DNA of 64,000 bases from Fusarium oxysporum f. sp. lycopersici 4287 (lineage: Eukaryota > Ascomycota > Sordariomycetes > Hypocreales > Nectriaceae), in contig NW_017264850.1 in assembly GCF_000149955.1 (NCBI RefSeq), positions 1 to 64,000 on the forward strand, in the 5' to 3' direction. Within the stretch, counting starts at the first letter, position 1. Each line of letters starts with the position of its first letter. The notes beneath the pieces are model-generated. The model did not search any database, was not told where the DNA came from, and saw only the letters and a program-made list of their open reading frames with translations. Of this stretch, positions 59,629 to 64,000 are shown in pieces. The position numbers and the translations under genes were made by a program.

Positions 59629-62208
59629 TCATATAAAGTTCGATAAGTTCACAGTCATTAGACTGTCTGCATCGCCTTCAGTGTTGAGAAGAGTTGGCAA
59701 CAGTGTCTCAACATCGCACCAAGACCCTGGGAATGGCGACCCGGCCAAAAGATCACTCATGTCGGTAGTAGTCCAGCTTTCCATTACCATATTTGGAAAT
59801 TCCATCGGTACTCGTGGCTGTTGGGCCACTGTAACTGTCCGACTGCTATCGTCTTGACCTAAGCCCGGCTCCTCTGCCGCAGAGTCTTGGTTCCAGTTGC
59901 CCGAGGTGCTCGGGCTCGGATACATGCAACTTGCCGCAACGGTGTTAGGTCCCATATCTAGCCGAGGCTTATACGCCGCGTTTTCGCGTTCTCCAAACTT
60001 GCTTCCCCCGGTCGGTAAAGTCCAGGGAACGTGAAGACCAGTGTTCTTTAGTATCGAGTTGAGAAATTGCATGGCGTAGTCCGCAGATGTATACATCTCT
60101 TGTAGCTGCTGAAGGACGTTTACGCACTGGTAGAGGCGTCCGAGACTGAGACTCCGGGCTTCCTCGTCGTCTGAGCATGTGTTGAAGAGATGGACAAGAG
60201 TGACAGCGAGATAGGCTGGAACGGCAAGGGTCGGTAGGAAACGCAGTTGGTTATCCCGCTGTAGGTTGAAGGCCAATTTGGTCATCTCGACTGCTGTGTC
60301 CGTTACATTTCCCCTCGATACTGTGCTGCCATCATTTCTCGCACCATCGTTGTTGGAGCCGAAGCAGAAGACCTGCGGCCTATGGAGAGCACCCAATGCC
60401 GTTAGGTAGACCATTCGAAGCTGGGCCTGGTGAAGTCGCAATATCTCATCAGCATGTAGCTCGTCGGTCGTACTAGTAACAGGCGGCCGTGATCCGGTCT
60501 TGGCAGTGTAACGAGAGTGGATGTTCTGACTCTCAAGCCAACCTTTGAGCTCGGTACTGCGTTCAGAAAGTGATTTGGCTTGCTCTGGGGATCTATCGGG
60601 CCGCCCAGTCAATTGCTGACTGTACTCAACCCCTCCGAGGTAATTGCCCATAACCGTGTACAAGGTGTTGAGAGTACGTCCAATGTAGACGCATAGACTA
60701 CTTAGTTCAATGCACATTATAGCCAGACTTTGTCTCTTTTCTGAATTTGGATATGTGGCCTTCAAGTCCTGGAACAATCTATCCAGGTTTGTCGATGGGG
60801 AGCTGAAGTCAAAGTCGTCTAAGGTGAGCGGCTTGACGTTGTAATCATCCTCTCTTAGACGCGGCGGATTCCGTAATCCAAGGGCCAGTAAACGGTCCCT
60901 CATCAAACAGCACCACCATAACCTTCGACGGAGCTTCTTCTCTTGTTGCGATATTTTCAGGTGTTCGGGATCTCGATGCAAGCCCCCAACTTGGGCATTT
61001 GTCAAGGCGATACCCATCCAATGCCACGTATCCTTGTCATCGTCTGGGCAATCATACCAGTGACTCAACAGCAGAAGAGACTGAATCAACGCCATGCGAT
61101 CCGACTCATAATTTAAACTGTAGAGAATCCTGACACGGTCGTAAAAGTCTTTCCTAGCCGCTAGTCGTGAAGCATAACCTCTTGAATGCAGAGTCTTGAG
61201 GTCCACAAAAGTGACGCTGACAAAATTGACTGCTTGGAATAGCAGAAGGCTGATGGGGTTACGGCCGTTGTTGTGAAGGATAGCGCCAGCATATTCTTCG
61301 ATATCGAGGATTGGCAAGAAGGAATGAACCACTGTGATGTAAACACGTAGCAGTTCATCTCTAAACTCTGGATCTGGAATCGACAAGCACAGTTTATGTG
61401 ATAAATAGTACATATCTCTATTATCTAGGTGTTGAGGAGGGGGTCGGATGAAAGCTGGTAATGATGTTGTGATTCTTTCTGGCTGGGATGGTGCAAAAGG
61501 TCCACTGGAGGTTCTCATCTCTTCTACATAGTCGAATGGAGCGTCGAGGTTCACGCCTTGCATGGGCGCAGGCGGTTCTGTGTTTGACGGCTGGTCGTCA
61601 TGGACCTGAACGTGGATTTCATCCATGGGCTCTCCGTCAGCGGGTTGCTGTTGCTGGTCTGGACACGGCAAGTCAGTTCACTGTTTAGAACCACGAAAGC
61701 ACACACAATAGTACATACCGAATACAGAAATTTCGGTCGCATTGAGTGGTTGAGAACGAGACCGGGGGTCTTCATCCTCTGGCTCAATTTCTGCCTCAGC
61801 GTCGGGTTCATCGGGTTCAGATAACTCTTCTGGCTCAAGAGACTCCGGCACTGCAGCAGGTAGACATGAGGTCACAAATATCGGTGGGGGCGAACCAGAA
61901 GAGCGGTCGCGAGCAGCGGGCGGGTTCGAATTGCGGCGACGCTGGCAAGAGGCGGCGGTAGGTCTCCGACCCCGATTTGACTCTTTCAGAACGCAATTAA
62001 TGCTGTCAAGTCGACAATTCGTGCAAGGAACACCTCCATCGGTGACGTCGCAACGAACTTTACGGTTTCGGCATGATAGACAGGCCTTGGATGAGCGTCT
62101 CTTCCACGGGCGCTGGCCATCGCAAGGGGCGCTTCGTTTTGCTGACGATGCTGTTGCCCGGTTGGACGGGTCACCGCTCGGCTGGGAAGAGGGAGGTTGC
62201 GAAGGCAT
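59629..62208 (-). CDS. Zn2Cys6 transcription factor, CTF1-beta/FarB-like (regulator B)
   Basis: Paralog of regulator A (24831-27142). Exons 61719-62208 and 59629-61658 (60-nt intron, GTATGT...TCCAG) give 839 residues. Zn2Cys6 at C43, C46, C53, C62, C65, C72 (KACLSCRNRKVRCDV, CTNCRLDSINC), same spacing as regulator A. A strongly acidic stretch (~residues 120-150, many Glu/Asp/Pro) follows and could activate transcription. Regulatory domain: RVYITVVHSFLPILDIEEY, LLLLSHWYDCPDDDKDTWHW, RRRLWWCCLMRDRLLALGLR. The intron position differs from regulator A, indicating old divergence. By family, the target would be CCTCGG, found in nearly all cluster promoters. It closes the cluster on the right side. 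Confidence 0.9.
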
Positions 62209-63068
62209 CTATGCAACAGAGATAAAAGGATATAGGGGAGGACTGGCGATGATTCCAGGCAGAGTGACAGCCTTGTAAGGCGCTGGCAAGCGATCTTGGC
62301 TGGGTATCAGGAGTCTGGAGTAAAGTGGAGGTGAACAACCTGCGAGGGGGTTCCAGGGGCTGGATTCTCAAGGCACTCCCTATAACAGTATGATAATGCC
62401 AGAGATGATTGGGTAACACGCTGTGCTTGGACCTGGTCCTTGGAGCTGGTAAGCTAATTGCACTAATTTAGAGCGAACGCTCTGATACGCGGGGCCCCGC
62501 GTTCTAGCTTTAAGGGGTATAGCAACAGGCGCATCTTCCCCGCATCCACCACAGCTTTGAGCTTACTGTAGCTGCCGCTCCGACAGATAGGTCTGTGAGC
62601 CAGCAGTAATTCTTAATGTAAGCTATTGCTCATATTCAAGGTTAAGATGTTTATAAGTCTAATAAAATAGGTCTGTAGAAAGCACGCAATATGACAGATA
62701 GAAACAAGGATGTATTTTAGGAGGTTTAATACTAATAAAGTTATATTATTCCAAGTACCAGAACCAAGGATAGTTCGTCGATCCAACCTTTTCTGTCAAT
62801 AGCCTGGTCCAGAACAGGGATCAAGCCAACCCCTCAATTCCCAATACAGACCCACGGTGCCAGTGGTTTTTAGTAGCCGAGGGCCGAGCACACAAACTAA
62901 GCTGGATGGTCATCTCTTGTCCACTCTTTATCGCCATGTGATGTCATTCAAACGCTCGAGACTCTGCTTGAGGATCAAACTACCGACACCTGTAGCTTGT
63001 AGCTAGCGCCGTTGGTCAAATGCCGTTCCGTAGGGCCCATCGAGCGGTATGTGATCTGCAAATGTGCA
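62209..63068. promoter_or_regulatory. Regulator B promoter and right border of the CCTCGG-bearing region
   Basis: A perfect 16-bp GC-rich palindrome (ACGCGGGGCCCCGCGT) lies at 62487-62502, 280 bp upstream of regulator B. The last CCGAGG site is at 62877-62882. The rest, up to the stop of the truncated regulator at 63069, shows no gene. Confidence 0.55.
62487..62502. promoter_or_regulatory. 16-bp perfect palindrome
   Basis: ACGCGGGGCCCCGCGT reads the same on both strands. Flanking GAACGC (62474-62479) and GCGTTC (62499-62504) also pair. Contains CGGGG/CCCCG half-sites; possible regulator-binding site or a cruciform. Confidence 0.6.
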
Positions 63069-64000
63069 TCAGAGCACTTCCTGGTCGTCGTCTGCGAAGT
63101 CTTCCATGGCTTCACTAAAGAAGACCGAGTTTAAATGTGAGTTCCCTCTAGTTGAAGAAGAATGCGAGTATGGTTCATCTTCGTGCCGACGATGTTCTCT
63201 AAGCCATTGCGGAAAGTCTTCTTCGGCCGGGCATCGACCGCGGGCAAGCGAGAATTCAACCGCCAAGGCGATGCGGAGATACATCCGTGGATCCTTCAAG
63301 AGCATGTCTGTCCAAATATCACTGCTCCAAGATTCTTCAATCAACGTGGCTGGTCGCACCACATGCTCATCAGCACCATGAGAAGAGGCAGTATAGGTCG
63401 GTAGCGGTACACTAATCTTGATATGCTCCACGATGCCTCGGATGTACTTTATGGTGCTTGTCGCGTTGTCGTAAAGATGATTGAATTGGTTCATGACATC
63501 GAGGTGCGCATCCAGATCCCGTTGTGTGTCACCGTCTGAATTCTGAATATGAGATTGTAATAAAAACCAGATAAATGGAGTTGCTGCAAAACTGATGCTG
63601 TGGAGGAAGTCTGATTAGCGCGGAGCCTTATCCAGCAAGGGTTATGTTGTTTGACTAACAAGGTCACTGGGAGGTATTGAACCAAACCCGAATCTTTGAG
63701 TTCTATCATGTTCTCTGTAATACTGCGCAAACAGCAGCCGAGACTTTTATGCGCAACAATTCTTGCATTTGGCGGATCGTCAAGCTGTTCTCCCTCGAGA
63801 AAATCCCTGCTGAGTAATGTGTGATTATAGAGTGATGCCTTTGCAGCGCTGTCATCAAGTACCTATTAGTCGTCTAGCACAATCACATGGTAGAAGCAGG
63901 GGAACAACTCACTGATAGTAAGTGCAAAGAACGTTGGAAAACAGTATTAGTGATTCATGAGCTCCAGTGATGAGGGTAGGTAATTTGAACATCGCATATG
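63069..64000 (-). CDS. Fungal transcription factor, C-terminal part (runs off right edge)
   Basis: Only the C-terminal regulatory part is in the window. Last exon 63069-63597 encodes FAATPFIWFLLQSHIQNSDG then DLDAHLDVMNQFNHLYDNAT, ending DDDQEVL. It joins in phase, through an intron at 63598-63659 (GTTAGT...CACAG), to an exon with FLEGEQLDDPPNARIVAHKS and MIELKDSGLVQYLPV; a further exon towards 64000 encodes MFKLPTLITGAHESLILFSN. This helical layout (alcohol, aromatic and FLLQ-type stretches) is typical of the C-terminal half of Zn2Cys6 regulators. The DNA-binding domain lies beyond the window. The junction near 63830-63900 could not be fixed. No CCTCGG link beyond the one at 62877. Confidence 0.65.

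Noticed and set aside
12392..62208. Secondary-metabolite biosynthesis cluster
   Set aside because: P450, BVMO and SDR genes are common in such clusters, but there is no polyketide synthase, NRPS, terpene synthase or prenyltransferase, and beta-oxidation enzymes dominate.
1..64000. tRNA, rRNA, CRISPR arrays, telomeric repeats
   Set aside because: None recognised on either strand by reading; a covariance-model scan was not possible here.

Overview
The window is nuclear DNA of a filamentous ascomycete (Pezizomycotina; Hypocreales, Fusarium-like, is my best guess but not proven). The evidence is many short GT-AG introns (about 45-90 nt) with CTNAC-type branch points, several Zn2Cys6 regulators including two of the CTF1-beta/FarA-FarB type, and fungal-style Baeyer-Villiger monooxygenases, HSL-type esterases and C-terminal peroxisomal signals. 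I found no rRNA, tRNA, CRISPR or polyketide/NRPS genes. Exon boundaries were deduced by hand from splice consensus and reading-frame continuity.

Left part, 1-11.2 kb: a truncated MFS transporter, a DUF3500 protein, a fumarylacetoacetate-hydrolase-family enzyme, a 120-residue protein of unknown function, a salicylate-hydroxylase-like flavoprotein and a Zn2Cys6 regulator (together looking like a small aromatic-catabolism group), then an unknown protein with a hydrophobic hairpin.

Main part, 12.2-62.9 kb: about 24 genes that read as one catabolic supercluster. A P450, two Baeyer-Villiger monooxygenases, an NTF2-FMO flavoprotein, an SDR, an MDR reductase and two HSL-type esterases would oxidise and open a ring. 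A second set carries C-terminal peroxisomal signals: acyl-CoA dehydrogenase (AKL), acyl-CoA ligase (ARL), alpha-methylacyl-CoA racemase (SKL), ACAD10/11-type kinase (SKL), acetoacetyl-CoA synthetase (SKI), thioesterase (SRL); an SCP2-type thiolase without such a signal belongs with them functionally. A third set has mitochondrial-looking N-termini or is a mitochondrial carrier: a second acyl-CoA dehydrogenase, a SUGCT-like class III CoA-transferase, an HMG-CoA lyase fused to an enoyl-CoA hydratase, and an oxoglutarate-type carrier. The racemase, SCP2 thiolase and HMG-CoA lyase point to a methyl-branched (isoprenoid or terpenoid) substrate.

Regulation: the hexamer CCTCGG (or CCGAGG), known as the FarA/FarB/CTF1 core site, occurs about 39 times in the non-coding DNA between 12.2 and 62.9 kb and I found none in non-coding DNA of 1-12.1 kb. 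It marks the cluster limits, and two CTF1-like regulators lie inside these limits. Several copies are paired, including a 13-bp perfect inverted repeat upstream of the SDR gene.

Five genes (HMG-CoA lyase fusion, CoA ligase, thioesterase, thiolase, second kinase) need apparent indels to be read through. Either the locus is decaying or the sequence has errors. A third Zn2Cys6 regulator of another kind runs off the right edge.
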